Shown here piece after piece: positions 52,400-61,111 of a stretch of 64,000 nucleotides of DNA. This DNA comes from Sphingobacterium haloxyli (GTDB lineage: Bacteria > Bacteroidota > Bacteroidia > Sphingobacteriales > Sphingobacteriaceae): positions 17,785 through 81,784 of the forward strand of contig NZ_PVBQ01000019.1 of NCBI RefSeq assembly GCF_002980525.1, read 5' to 3'. Made by a program: the position numbers and the translations under genes. The stretch's first letter is position 1. Every line of letters begins with the position of its first letter. The notes below the pieces were generated by a model that saw only the letters and a list, made by a program, of their open reading frames with translations, searched no databases and was not told the DNA's origin.

Positions 52400-54961
52400 T
52401 TACTTTTTTTTGTCGTTAGGCTCCGTCACATCGGATTCAATAGAATCGCCCGATGGTTGGTCCGGATTTTGGCTGTCGACTGCGATTTCTTTTTTATCGT
52501 CGTCATAATCAATATTCAGTGCTGAGCCAGTTTTAACTTCGCCTTTCAATATTTCTTCAGCGATTGGGTCCTCCAGGTACTTTTGGATAGCCCGCTTCAA
52601 TGGACGCGCTCCAAAGTTACTGTCATATCCCTTCTCGGCGATAAAGTCTTTTGCTTTATCTGTGAGTGTTATTTGGTAGCCCAAGTCTTTAATCCGGTTG
52701 AAGAGCGACTTCAATTCGATATCGATAATCTTAAAGATATGTTCTTTACTTAACGAGTTAAACACGATAACATCATCCACACGGTTCAGGAACTCAGGTG
52801 CAAACGCACGTTTGAGTGCTGTTTCGATAACTCCTCTCGAATGAGAGTCGGCTTGGCTCGCTTTTGCGGAAGTTGTAAACCCGACGCCTTGTCCGAATTC
52901 TTTCAACTGACGGGCACCAATATTCGAAGTCATGATAATGATCGTATTGCGGAAGTCTACCCGTCTACCCAAACTATCCGTCAGCTGTCCTTCATCGAGT
53001 ACCTGTAGCAACAAATTGAACACATCTGGATGGGCTTTTTCAATCTCGTCGAGTAATACGACCGCATACGGCTTGCGGCGTACTTTCTCCGTCAACTGAC
53101 CGCCTTCTTCATATCCTACATATCCCGGAGGCGCTCCAACCAAACGAGATACCGCGAATTTCTCCATGTATTCACTCATGTCGATTTGGATTAAGGCATC
53201 TTCTGAATCGAACATAAAACGCGCTAACTCTTTCGCCAACTCAGTTTTACCTACACCAGTTGGGCCTAGGAAAATGAACGAACCGATTGGTTTTTTAGGG
53301 TCTTTTAGCCCAGCACGCGTACGGTGTATGGCTTTTACTAGCTTTTGAACTGCGTCATCCTGGCCGATAATACGACCTTTAACGGACTCAGCCATATTCA
53401 ATAATTTCTGGCTATCCGATTGGCTTACACGTTGTACAGGGATCCCTGTCATCATAGAAACCACTTCAGCTACATTGTCTTCTGCGACCGTATAACGCTT
53501 TGATTTCGTCTCTACTTCCCATGCTGCTTTTTCTTTCTCGAGTTGGTCGAGTAGTTTTTTCTCGGTATCGCGGAGTTTGGCCGCTTCTTCGTATTTTTGA
53601 CTACGAACTACTTTGTTTTTTTCAACCTTAACTTCTTCGATTTTTTCCTCGATATCAAGAATGGATTGCGGAACATGGATGTTGTTCAGGTGTACACGTG
53701 AGCCGGCCTCGTCCAGCGCATCAATCGCCTTATCCGGTAAGAAACGATCGGTGATATAACGTGTTGTCAATGAGACGCAGGCTTCTACCGCTTCTGCTGT
53801 ATACGTGACATTGTGATGCTCTTCGTATTTATCTTTAATACGGTTCAGAATTTCTATTGTTTCGTCGTGAGAAGCCGGTTCTACGACGACTTTCTGAAAA
53901 CGACGATCTAAAGCACCGTCTTTTTCTATATATTGACGATATTCATCTAATGTAGTGGCGCCTATACATTGTATTTCGCCTCGTGCCAAAGCGGGTTTGA
54001 ACATATTTGAGGCATCCAAAGAACCTGAAGCACCACCCGCGCCTACGATCGTGTGGATCTCGTCAATAAATAAGATGACATCTGGAGACTTTTCTAACTC
54101 GTTCATCACCGCCTTCATACGTTCTTCAAATTGACCGCGATATTTCGTTCCGGCCACTAAAGAGGCTAGATCAAGTGTGACAACCCGTTTATTGAATAAA
54201 ACTCGAGATACCTTGCGTTGCACAATACGTAGGGCTAGACCTTCGGCGATAGCCGATTTACCAACCCCAGGTTCTCCGATTAAAATAGGGTTGTTCTTTT
54301 TACGCCGGGAAAGAATCTGCGAAACACGTTCAATTTCTTTCTCGCGTCCTACGATAGGATCTAATCGGCCTTCCTCTGCCGCCTTGGTCAAATCCCGTCC
54401 GAAATTGTCTAATACCGGCGTTTTTGATTTGATATCCGAAACTTTCTTCGGTGCTGTAAATTGCTGATCGTCGTCTGCAAAGTCGTCATCTCCGGTAGAC
54501 GAGCTGGATGCTTCGTCTGTGATGGACGTTTTATTTTGCTCAACTTCGTTCTTAAATAAATCGTACGTAATGCTGTATTGCTGCAAGACTTGCGACGCAA
54601 TGTTCTCTTCATCTCGCAAGATCGCTAATAGTAAGTGCTCCGTGCCAATGACATCACTTTTGAAAATCTTAGCTTCCAAATATGTTATTTTTAGGACTTT
54701 TTCAGCCTGTTTGGTCAACGGCATATTTCCGATCGGTGCACGGGACATAGACGACCCTTTTACTGCATCTTCTGTAGATTGACGGATGGATCCTATATCG
54801 ACTCCAATATTTCTCAAAATCTTTATCGCCACTCCATCGCCTTCACGAATCAAGCCGAGCAAAAGATGTTCTGTGCCAATGTAATCATGGCGGAGCCTTA
54901 GCGCTTCTTCGCGACTGTAAGAAATCACATCTTTTACGCGTGGTGAAAATTTTGCTTCCAT
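52400..54961 (-). CDS. clpC: ClpC/ClpA-type ATP-dependent protease ATPase subunit (853 aa)
   Basis: Hexameric AAA+ unfoldase that feeds proteins to ClpP. Two Clp N repeats (about 1-145), AAA-1 with Walker A GEPGVGKSA near 218, a UVR/middle domain near 435-470 (KVVRSQKYEEAAKLRDTEKK), and AAA-2 with Walker A GPTGVGKTE near 563. The C-terminal tail is acidic (DQPSGDSIESDVTEPNDKKK). The middle UVR domain favours ClpC over ClpA or ClpB. Monocistronic, with its own terminator. Confidence 0.97.
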   Translation of the reverse strand: MEAKFSPRVKDVISYSREEALRLRHDYIGTEHLLLGLIREGDGVAIKILRNIGVDIGSIRQSTEDAVKGSSMSRAPIGNMPLTKQAEKVLKITYLEAKIFKSDVIGTEHLLLAILRDEENIASQVLQQYSITYDLFKNEVEQNKTSITDEASSSSTGDDDFADDDQQFTAPKKVSDIKSKTPVLDNFGRDLTKAAEEGRLDPIVGREKEIERVSQILSRRKKNNPILIGEPGVGKSAIAEGLALRIVQRKVSRVLFNKRVVTLDLASLVAGTKYRGQFEERMKAVMNELEKSPDVILFIDEIHTIVGAGGASGSLDASNMFKPALARGEIQCIGATTLDEYRQYIEKDGALDRRFQKVVVEPASHDETIEILNRIKDKYEEHHNVTYTAEAVEACVSLTTRYITDRFLPDKAIDALDEAGSRVHLNNIHVPQSILDIEEKIEEVKVEKNKVVRSQKYEEAAKLRDTEKKLLDQLEKEKAAWEVETKSKRYTVAEDNVAEVVSMMTGIPVQRVSQSDSQKLLNMAESVKGRIIGQDDAVQKLVKAIHRTRAGLKDPKKPIGSFIFLGPTGVGKTELAKELARFMFDSEDALIQIDMSEYMEKFAVSRLVGAPPGYVGYEEGGQLTEKVRRKPYAVVLLDEIEKAHPDVFNLLLQVLDEGQLTDSLGRRVDFRNTIIIMTSNIGARQLKEFGQGVGFTTSAKASQADSHSRGVIETALKRAFAPEFLNRVDDVIVFNSLSKEHIFKIIDIELKSLFNRIKDLGYQITLTDKAKDFIAEKGYDSNFGARPLKRAIQKYLEDPIAEEILKGEVKTGSALNIDYDDDKKEIAVDSQNPDQPSGDSIESDVTEPNDKKK

Positions 54962-55110
54962 GTATTTACCTTTCCTTTATTAATGATAGGATGATATAAA
55001 TGTATAAAAATAAATTATAAATCCTATGCTATGTTCTACCAGATTTATCAATAATTACGCCATAGCCCTGAAACGATCAAAATGGCAGTCTTACCCGAAT
55101 TAAAAATGAC

Positions 55111-55118
55111 TATATTTG
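55111..55118 (+). promoter_or_regulatory. -7 element of the ettA operon promoter
   Basis: TATATTTG 24 bases before the ettA start codon. The -33 region has TTA rather than TTG. Confidence 0.5.
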
Positions 55119-55141
55119 TACAAAAATAGCATTACAATCTT

Positions 55142-56824
55142 ATGTCTGACGAGAAAATTATTTTTTCAATGGCTGGTGTAAATAAAATATATCCGCCGCA
55201 AAAACAGGTTCTTAAAAACATCTATTTGTCGTTTTTTTACGGAGCGAAAATTGGTGTCATAGGTTTGAACGGATCGGGAAAGTCCTCCTTGCTGAAAATT
55301 ATCGCTGGGTTAGATAAGTCTTATCAAGGAGAAGTTGTTTTCTCGCCCGGATATACCGTTGGCTATTTAGCGCAGGAGCCAGATCTGGACGAAGAAAAAA
55401 CGGTAAAGGAAGTCGTGGAAGAAGGGGTTGCTGAAATTACAGCAGTCTTAAAAGAATATGAAGATATAAACGAAAAGTTTGGTTTGCCGGAGGTGTATGA
55501 AAATCCGGACGAAATGGATAAGTTGCTCGCTCGTCAAGGCGAACTACAGGATAAGATCGATGCTACGAATGCTTGGGAATTGGATACTAGACTGGAACGG
55601 GCAATGGACGCACTTCGTTGTCCAGAACCAGATGCAAAGATAGCCAATTTGTCAGGTGGGGAGCGAAGAAGGGTGGCACTTTGTCGCTTATTGCTTCAAG
55701 AGCCAGATGTTTTACTTCTTGATGAACCTACCAACCACTTGGATGCTGAATCAATCGACTGGTTAGAACAACATTTACAACAGTATAAGGGCACGGTTAT
55801 AGCCGTTACCCACGATCGATATTTCCTAGATAATGTTGCGGGGTGGATTTTGGAATTGGACAGAGGGGAAGGAATACCGTGGAAAGGAAATTATTCTTCA
55901 TGGTTGGATCAGAAAGCAAAACGTCTGGCGCAGGAGGAAAAACAAGAAACGAAACGTCAGAAAACACTTGAGCGCGAACTGGAATGGGTGCGCATGGCGC
56001 CGAAAGCAAGACATGCAAAATCTAAGGCGCGTTTGCATAACTATGAAAAATTAGCATCAGAAGAGACCAAGGATCGAGAAGAAAAACTGGAGTTGTTTAT
56101 TCCGCCCGGTCCGCGATTGGGGAATACCGTTATTGAAGCTGATAATATTTCAAAAGCCTACGGTGACAGACTGTTGTTTGAAAATCTGAGCTTCTCCCTG
56201 CCACCAGCGGGTATCGTGGGGATTATCGGGCCGAATGGTGCAGGGAAAACAACCTTGTTTAGGTTGATTACAGGGCAGGAACAACCCGATACCGGAACTT
56301 TTAAGGTAGGGGAAACGGTGGTATTGGGTTATGTGGACCAAAATCACGATGACCTTGATCCGGATAAAACGGTGTGGGAGAATATAACCGAGGGTAATGA
56401 TAACATCATGCTTGGGAATAGATCGCTAAATTCTCGTGCTTATGTATCCAAGTTTAATTTTAATGGAGCCGACCAACAGAAGAAAGTAGGCGTATTATCC
56501 GGCGGAGAGCGAAATCGCGCCCATTTAGCCATTACATTAAAAAAATCATCCAATGTATTGCTGCTCGATGAACCTACCAACGACATTGATGTAAACACCT
56601 TGCGCGCCTTGGAAGAAGGATTGGAGAATTTTGGTGGTTGTGCGGTTGTTATTTCGCACGATCGTTGGTTTTTGGACCGTATATGTACGCATATTTTGGC
56701 GTTTGAAGGGGATTCTCAGGTTTACTTTTTCGAAGGAAACTACACGGAATATGAAGAAAATCGTAAGAAACGTCTTGGCGACACGGGACCAAAACGTATC
56801 AAGTACAAAAAGTTGGTGAAATAG
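55142..56824 (+). CDS. ettA: Energy-dependent translational throttle protein EttA, ABC-F ATPase (560 aa)
   Basis: Ribosome-associated ABC-F protein that gates the first peptide bond according to cell energy. Two ATPase cassettes: Walker A GLNGSGKSS near 41 and GPNGAGKTT near 361, signatures LSGGERRRVA and LSGGERNRAH, with a long charged linker between (about 250-310). No transmembrane part. Total length is that of EttA rather than of antibiotic-resistance ABC-F proteins. The histidine kinase gene starts two bases after the stop. Confidence 0.96.
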   Translation: MSDEKIIFSMAGVNKIYPPQKQVLKNIYLSFFYGAKIGVIGLNGSGKSSLLKIIAGLDKSYQGEVVFSPGYTVGYLAQEPDLDEEKTVKEVVEEGVAEITAVLKEYEDINEKFGLPEVYENPDEMDKLLARQGELQDKIDATNAWELDTRLERAMDALRCPEPDAKIANLSGGERRRVALCRLLLQEPDVLLLDEPTNHLDAESIDWLEQHLQQYKGTVIAVTHDRYFLDNVAGWILELDRGEGIPWKGNYSSWLDQKAKRLAQEEKQETKRQKTLERELEWVRMAPKARHAKSKARLHNYEKLASEETKDREEKLELFIPPGPRLGNTVIEADNISKAYGDRLLFENLSFSLPPAGIVGIIGPNGAGKTTLFRLITGQEQPDTGTFKVGETVVLGYVDQNHDDLDPDKTVWENITEGNDNIMLGNRSLNSRAYVSKFNFNGADQQKKVGVLSGGERNRAHLAITLKKSSNVLLLDEPTNDIDVNTLRALEEGLENFGGCAVVISHDRWFLDRICTHILAFEGDSQVYFFEGNYTEYEENRKKRLGDTGPKRIKYKKLVK

Positions 56825-56826
56825 CG

Positions 56827-58014
56827 ATGATTGATTCTGCTAAGCTTCTCGAGGCCATTATCGAAAACGCGATTGATGGGATTATTACTATTGATAACCG
56901 AGGTATCGTGGAGTCTATTAATCCGGCAGCGTCTGCGCTATTTGGATATAGGCCGAAAGAAGTGGTGGGGAACAACATTTCCATGTTAATGCCCGAACCC
57001 GATCGAAGTCAGCATGATGAGTACATTGAGCGTTATCAAAAAACCGGAATAAAGAAAATAATCGGAATTGGGAGGGAAGTTCGTGGATTAAAGAAAAATG
57101 GTGACACCTTTCCGTTTCGATTGGCCGTCAGTGAAGTACATTACCGAGAAAAAAATATCTTTACCGGTTTTATCCATGATTTAACCAAAGAACGTGCAGC
57201 CGAAGATGAGTTGAGGAAGCATGCGGATGAGCTAGAAGAAAAAGTGCGAGAGCGAACAAAGGATCTGATTAAGTTAGTTTCCGAATTGGAGAAAGCGAAA
57301 TCGGACGTCAGTCTGTCATTGGAAAAGGAAAAGGAGCTCAACCAAATGAAATCACGATTTGTATCCATGGCGTCGCACGAATTTCGGACCCCACTGAGCG
57401 CCGTACAACTATCGGCATCCTTGATTGAGAAATACGCCGAGCGTCCGGATTTGCCGAATATTATGAAGCACACCAACCGTATTCGTGGAGCGGTTCAGTT
57501 ACTGAATAACATTTTGAATGATTTTCTCTCTTTAGAGAAGCTAGAAGCGGGCAGGGTCGTAGTCAATAAGGCGGATATTAACTTGGTACAGCTCGCTGAG
57601 GAAATAACAGAGGAGATGCAGATGATCTGCAAAAAGAATCAACATATTGTTTACCAACACACAGGACCAGTAGGTGTATTTTATTTAGATGCGCATTTGA
57701 TTAAAAGCAGTGTTATTAATTTGATATCGAATGCCATAAAATACTCCGGAGAGAATACTTTTATCGAATTCACGACTGAAATAAAAGAGGATACTTGCGT
57801 CATTTGCATTAACGATAACGGTATAGGTATTCCATTAGAGGATCAAAAAAATCTATTTGAGCCATTTTTTAGAGCACATAACACGGGAAATATACCTGGT
57901 ACAGGATTGGGACTTAATATCGTTAAGCGCTATGTCGAGCTGATGGATGGGACGTTGGAATACCATTCGGCCATAAACGAAGGCGCGATGTTCAAAATGA
58001 TTTTTCAGCAATAA
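56827..58014 (+). CDS. PAS sensor histidine kinase, partner of the REC-Crp regulator (395 aa)
   Basis: Soluble kinase: PAS domain (about 5-120, DGIITIDNRGIVESINPAAS, FGYRPKEVVG), coiled coil (about 130-175), HisKA with His184 in MASHEFRTPL, and HATPase with N-box NLISNAIKYSG, G1 DNGIGIP and G2 GTGLGLNI. The PAS resembles FixL in its opening, but a haem-ligating histidine cannot be settled by eye. The response regulator gene follows after 12 bases. Together with hemN and ccoI downstream, this suggests oxygen or redox sensing (inference). Confidence 0.94.
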   Translation: MIDSAKLLEAIIENAIDGIITIDNRGIVESINPAASALFGYRPKEVVGNNISMLMPEPDRSQHDEYIERYQKTGIKKIIGIGREVRGLKKNGDTFPFRLAVSEVHYREKNIFTGFIHDLTKERAAEDELRKHADELEEKVRERTKDLIKLVSELEKAKSDVSLSLEKEKELNQMKSRFVSMASHEFRTPLSAVQLSASLIEKYAERPDLPNIMKHTNRIRGAVQLLNNILNDFLSLEKLEAGRVVVNKADINLVQLAEEITEEMQMICKKNQHIVYQHTGPVGVFYLDAHLIKSSVINLISNAIKYSGENTFIEFTTEIKEDTCVICINDNGIGIPLEDQKNLFEPFFRAHNTGNIPGTGLGLNIVKRYVELMDGTLEYHSAINEGAMFKMIFQQ

Positions 58015-58026
58015 GTAGAGGAAGAG

Positions 58027-59097
58027 ATGTCTAAAACGATATTGATAATCGAAGATAACTTTGAAATCCGTGAAGGGACAGCCGAAATATTATCATTGAC
58101 CGGCGAATATAAGGTGCTGACGGCCGTGAATGGGAAAGAAGGGGTAGACATGGCAGTTAGATGCCGTCCTGATCTTATTTTGTGCGACATTATGATGCCG
58201 GAGCTTGATGGATACGGTGTATTGTATATGTTGAACAAAAATGAGTCGACAATGGATATTCCTTTTATCTTTCTGACGGCCAAATCAGAAAGAGCCGATA
58301 TACGCAAGGCGATGGAAATGGGCGCCGATGACTATTTGTCCAAACCGTTTGATGATATTGAGTTGCTAAACGCGATAGAAGGCCGTTTCCGAAAGCGGGA
58401 GAAACGTATGACTAGCCAATTGGTGATTGACGCAGCAAAAAAAGCAAACCTAAGGCTGAGTGAGGATGAGCAAAATTATCTATTGCAGGACTTAGTGAAA
58501 GAAGCCCGCGTGAAAGTCTTAAAAAAGAAACAACATATTTATGAAGAAGGGGATACACCCCACTTTATTTTTTATCTGCGGCAAGGTAAAATACGTAGTT
58601 TTCTGCTATACCAGGACGGACGCGAGTTGTCAACAGCGATCCATACAGCGGACAGTTTTTTGGGGTATGAAGCGCTTTTGCTTAACGAACAGTATAATGA
58701 CAATGCCGAAGCGCTAGAAGACTGTGAAGTGGCGCTAATTCCGAAAGATCGTTTTTTTGAACTGCTCTATAACAAACCAGCCATCGCAAGTAAATTTATC
58801 ACTTTGCTTTCGGGAAATATTCGGGAAAAAGAAGAACAAATGCTTGGTTTTGCGTATGATACGGTGCGAAAACGTGTAGCGAACGCATTGGTGCATGTCG
58901 CGGAAAAATCTGCATCAACTAGTGGAGACCACGAAATCATAATTCGCATTTCTCGAGATGACCTGGCTGCTTTGGCGGGGACTGCAAGTGAGACCATTAG
59001 TCGTATGTTGGCAGACTTCAAAGATGAGAAGTTAATCACAAAAATGGGCAATGCGATTGTTATCCCATCCGTAGCTAAATTAAAAACAATTCGATAA
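58027..59097 (+). CDS. Response regulator with Crp/Fnr-type output: REC-cNMP-HTH_Crp (356 aa)
   Basis: REC domain (1-120) with phospho-acceptor Asp54 (LILCDIMMP) and Lys in LSKPFDD. A cyclic-nucleotide-binding-like sandwich (about 155-270) includes KKKQHIYEEGDTPHFIFYL. A Crp-type helix-turn-helix (about 300-345, SRDDLAALAGTASETISRML) ends the protein. There is no Fnr iron-sulfur cysteine cluster, so the signal must come from the kinase. The family thus joins FixJ-type control to a FixK-type DNA-binding domain in a single chain. A matching TGTGA-N6-TCATT site lies downstream. Confidence 0.94.
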   Translation: MSKTILIIEDNFEIREGTAEILSLTGEYKVLTAVNGKEGVDMAVRCRPDLILCDIMMPELDGYGVLYMLNKNESTMDIPFIFLTAKSERADIRKAMEMGADDYLSKPFDDIELLNAIEGRFRKREKRMTSQLVIDAAKKANLRLSEDEQNYLLQDLVKEARVKVLKKKQHIYEEGDTPHFIFYLRQGKIRSFLLYQDGRELSTAIHTADSFLGYEALLLNEQYNDNAEALEDCEVALIPKDRFFELLYNKPAIASKFITLLSGNIREKEEQMLGFAYDTVRKRVANALVHVAEKSASTSGDHEIIIRISRDDLAALAGTASETISRMLADFKDEKLITKMGNAIVIPSVAKLKTIR

Positions 59098-59155
59098 GGG
59101 CTATAAGTAAAGAATCTAGCGCGAACGCGAGATGCGATGCTGTTATAACCAATAA

Positions 59156-59171
59156 TGTGACCAATATCATT
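59156..59171 (+). promoter_or_regulatory. Crp/Fnr-like half-palindrome before the microaerobic genes
   Basis: TGTGA-CCAATA-TCATT resembles the Crp/Fnr consensus TGTGA-N6-TCACA. A near-consensus -7 element TAATTTG lies at 59175-59181. Candidate site for the REC-Crp regulator. Confidence 0.35.
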
Positions 59172-59249
59172 TTCTAATTTGATGTTCTGCATCCGCGTCT
59201 TCATGTGGCCTGGCTATTTTTGTCTCAGTTACATACAGAAATGGACCAC

Positions 59250-59690
59250 ATGAAGGCTGTTGCATATAATATTAAGGAGTATGAGAAGGAATCGCTGGCG
59301 GTCGCCAACGGGAAAGCTCATGATCTGACGCTGATTTCTAATCCGTTAAATCGCAATACGATACATTATGCCTACGGCAAGGAGGTGGTTGTCGTGTCTG
59401 AAGATGATTTGATAGACGGTGAACTGCTGGGAGAACTGCGTCGTATAGGCATACGGAAGATCGTCACCCGTTCAATAACAACGGATCATATCGATTTGTG
59501 CCGCGCGTATGATTTAGGTATCCAGATTGCGAATACACCCTTTGAAGACCATACTCCTAAAGGTATTGCTGAGCAAACCATTCGAAACCTGAACTTATGG
59601 GGTGATGGGAAGTGTGTGGGCGGGGCTTGCTGCTGTGCGAAAGAATGTAAATTAGTGGACGACCAACTAGGATATGATGGAACCAAATAG
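59250..59690 (+). CDS. Truncated D-lactate dehydrogenase-like domain with C-terminal cysteine cluster (146 aa)
   Basis: Residues 1-110 match the catalytic-domain half of D-2-hydroxyacid dehydrogenases (MKAVAYNIKEYEKE, RKIVTRSITTDHIDL, KGIAEQT), stopping just where the NAD-binding Rossmann domain should start. In its place is a short tail with Cys122, Cys127, Cys128, Cys129 and Cys133 (KCVGGACCCAKEC). It cannot be a working dehydrogenase. The tail could bind iron-sulfur, copper or zinc. The stop overlaps hemN by 17 bases. ATGs at 59205 and 59241 are alternative starts. Confidence 0.75.
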   Translation: MKAVAYNIKEYEKESLAVANGKAHDLTLISNPLNRNTIHYAYGKEVVVVSEDDLIDGELLGELRRIGIRKIVTRSITTDHIDLCRAYDLGIQIANTPFEDHTPKGIAEQTIRNLNLWGDGKCVGGACCCAKECKLVDDQLGYDGTK

Positions 59691-61032
59691 TAGTTTGATC
59701 ACCAAATACAATGTAGCGGCACCGCGTTATACGAGTTACCCCACCGTGCCGTTCTGGGAATCTGACGTTTTTAATCCAAAAGAATGGATCAGTCGTTTAA
59801 AAGCAACTTACACTCAATCAAAAAATGACGGACTAAGTTTATATGTCCATCTTCCGTTTTGCGAAAATTTATGTACGTATTGTGGGTGTAATACCCGGAT
59901 TACCAAAAATCATGGCGTAGAGACTCATTACATTAACTATGTGCTCCGGGAATGGGAAATATACAAAGCTGCTATTGACGAAGAAATTGTTATCAGTGAG
60001 ATACATTTGGGAGGGGGGACGCCTACTTTCTTCGAGCCAGCAAATCTGCAACGTCTAATTTTAGGCTTGCTAGACGATGGGATCGTAAAAGACGGGGCGT
60101 CTTTTTCATTTGAAGCTCATCCAGCAAATACCACAAAAGAGCATCTACAAACATTGTATCATCTTGGTTTCCGAAGATTAAGCTTGGGCATTCAAGACTT
60201 TGATCCGCATGTACAATATCTCATTAATCGACGTCAAACAGTAGGAGACGTACAGCGTGTCATGGATGAAGCTCGGGAAATCGGCTATACCTCTATTAAT
60301 TTTGATTTGATTTATGGATTGCCCCTGCAAACACAAGTAACGGTACGCGACACTATAGAAAAGGCGTTACGCATGTCGCCCGACCGCATATCTTTTTATA
60401 GCTACGCACATGTACCGTGGATAAAACCCGGGCAGCGACGTTTTACAGAACAGGATTTACCTGTAGGAGAGGAAAAGCTTGCACTTTATATATTGGGTAA
60501 ACAGATGATCGGGAGGAAAGGCTATCTGGATGTAGGCATGGATCATTTTGCGAAACCTGGGGATGAGCTTTTTAAGGCGGCTTTATCAGGAAGTTTACAC
60601 CGGAATTTCATGGGATATGCGGACCGCTATACGCCCGTTTTAATTGGTTTGGGCGTATCATCCATTAGTGATGCGTGGAACGGTTTCGCACAAAACATCA
60701 AGACAGTAGAAGACTATTATAAGGTGCTAGATGAGGGGCGGTTGCCGGTAATAAAAGGACATTTGCTGCATGAGGAGGATGAGGTATTACGCCGTTATAT
60801 TCTCGATATGATGTGTAAAGGAAAGGTAGAGTTGAAGGCTGATTTTTCGATCAATGATGCTATCGTAGGCCGACTACGTCCGCTAGAAGCGGATGGATTG
60901 GTGGAGTTTAACAACGATCAGATTAAAGTGACCCGAATCGGAAAATCCTTTTTAAGGAATATATGTATGGCATTTGATCAGCGGTTGCAGCTATCTAAAG
61001 AGCAAAAACAGGTATTCAGCCAAGCGATTTAA
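59674..61032 (+). CDS. hemN: Oxygen-independent coproporphyrinogen III oxidase (452 aa)
   Basis: Radical SAM enzyme of haem synthesis, used when oxygen is scarce. The 4Fe-4S motif CENLCTYC lies at 63-70 followed by the extra Cys72 typical of true HemN. The N-terminal YNVAAPRYTSYPT is the HemN signature absent from HemW. GGGTPTFF and SFEAHPANT are SAM/substrate motifs. Its start lies inside the preceding gene's end, so expression is coupled. It supplies haem for the cbb3 oxidase whose maturation genes follow. Confidence 0.96.
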   Translation: MMEPNSSLITKYNVAAPRYTSYPTVPFWESDVFNPKEWISRLKATYTQSKNDGLSLYVHLPFCENLCTYCGCNTRITKNHGVETHYINYVLREWEIYKAAIDEEIVISEIHLGGGTPTFFEPANLQRLILGLLDDGIVKDGASFSFEAHPANTTKEHLQTLYHLGFRRLSLGIQDFDPHVQYLINRRQTVGDVQRVMDEAREIGYTSINFDLIYGLPLQTQVTVRDTIEKALRMSPDRISFYSYAHVPWIKPGQRRFTEQDLPVGEEKLALYILGKQMIGRKGYLDVGMDHFAKPGDELFKAALSGSLHRNFMGYADRYTPVLIGLGVSSISDAWNGFAQNIKTVEDYYKVLDEGRLPVIKGHLLHEEDEVLRRYILDMMCKGKVELKADFSINDAIVGRLRPLEADGLVEFNNDQIKVTRIGKSFLRNICMAFDQRLQLSKEQKQVFSQAI

Positions 61033-61111
61033 CACTCGAGCCCTGAATGGCTCATCTTTAGATAACCGAGCTTTGCGAGCTCAATGAAGTTAATCACGAG
61101 CACACGAAAAA

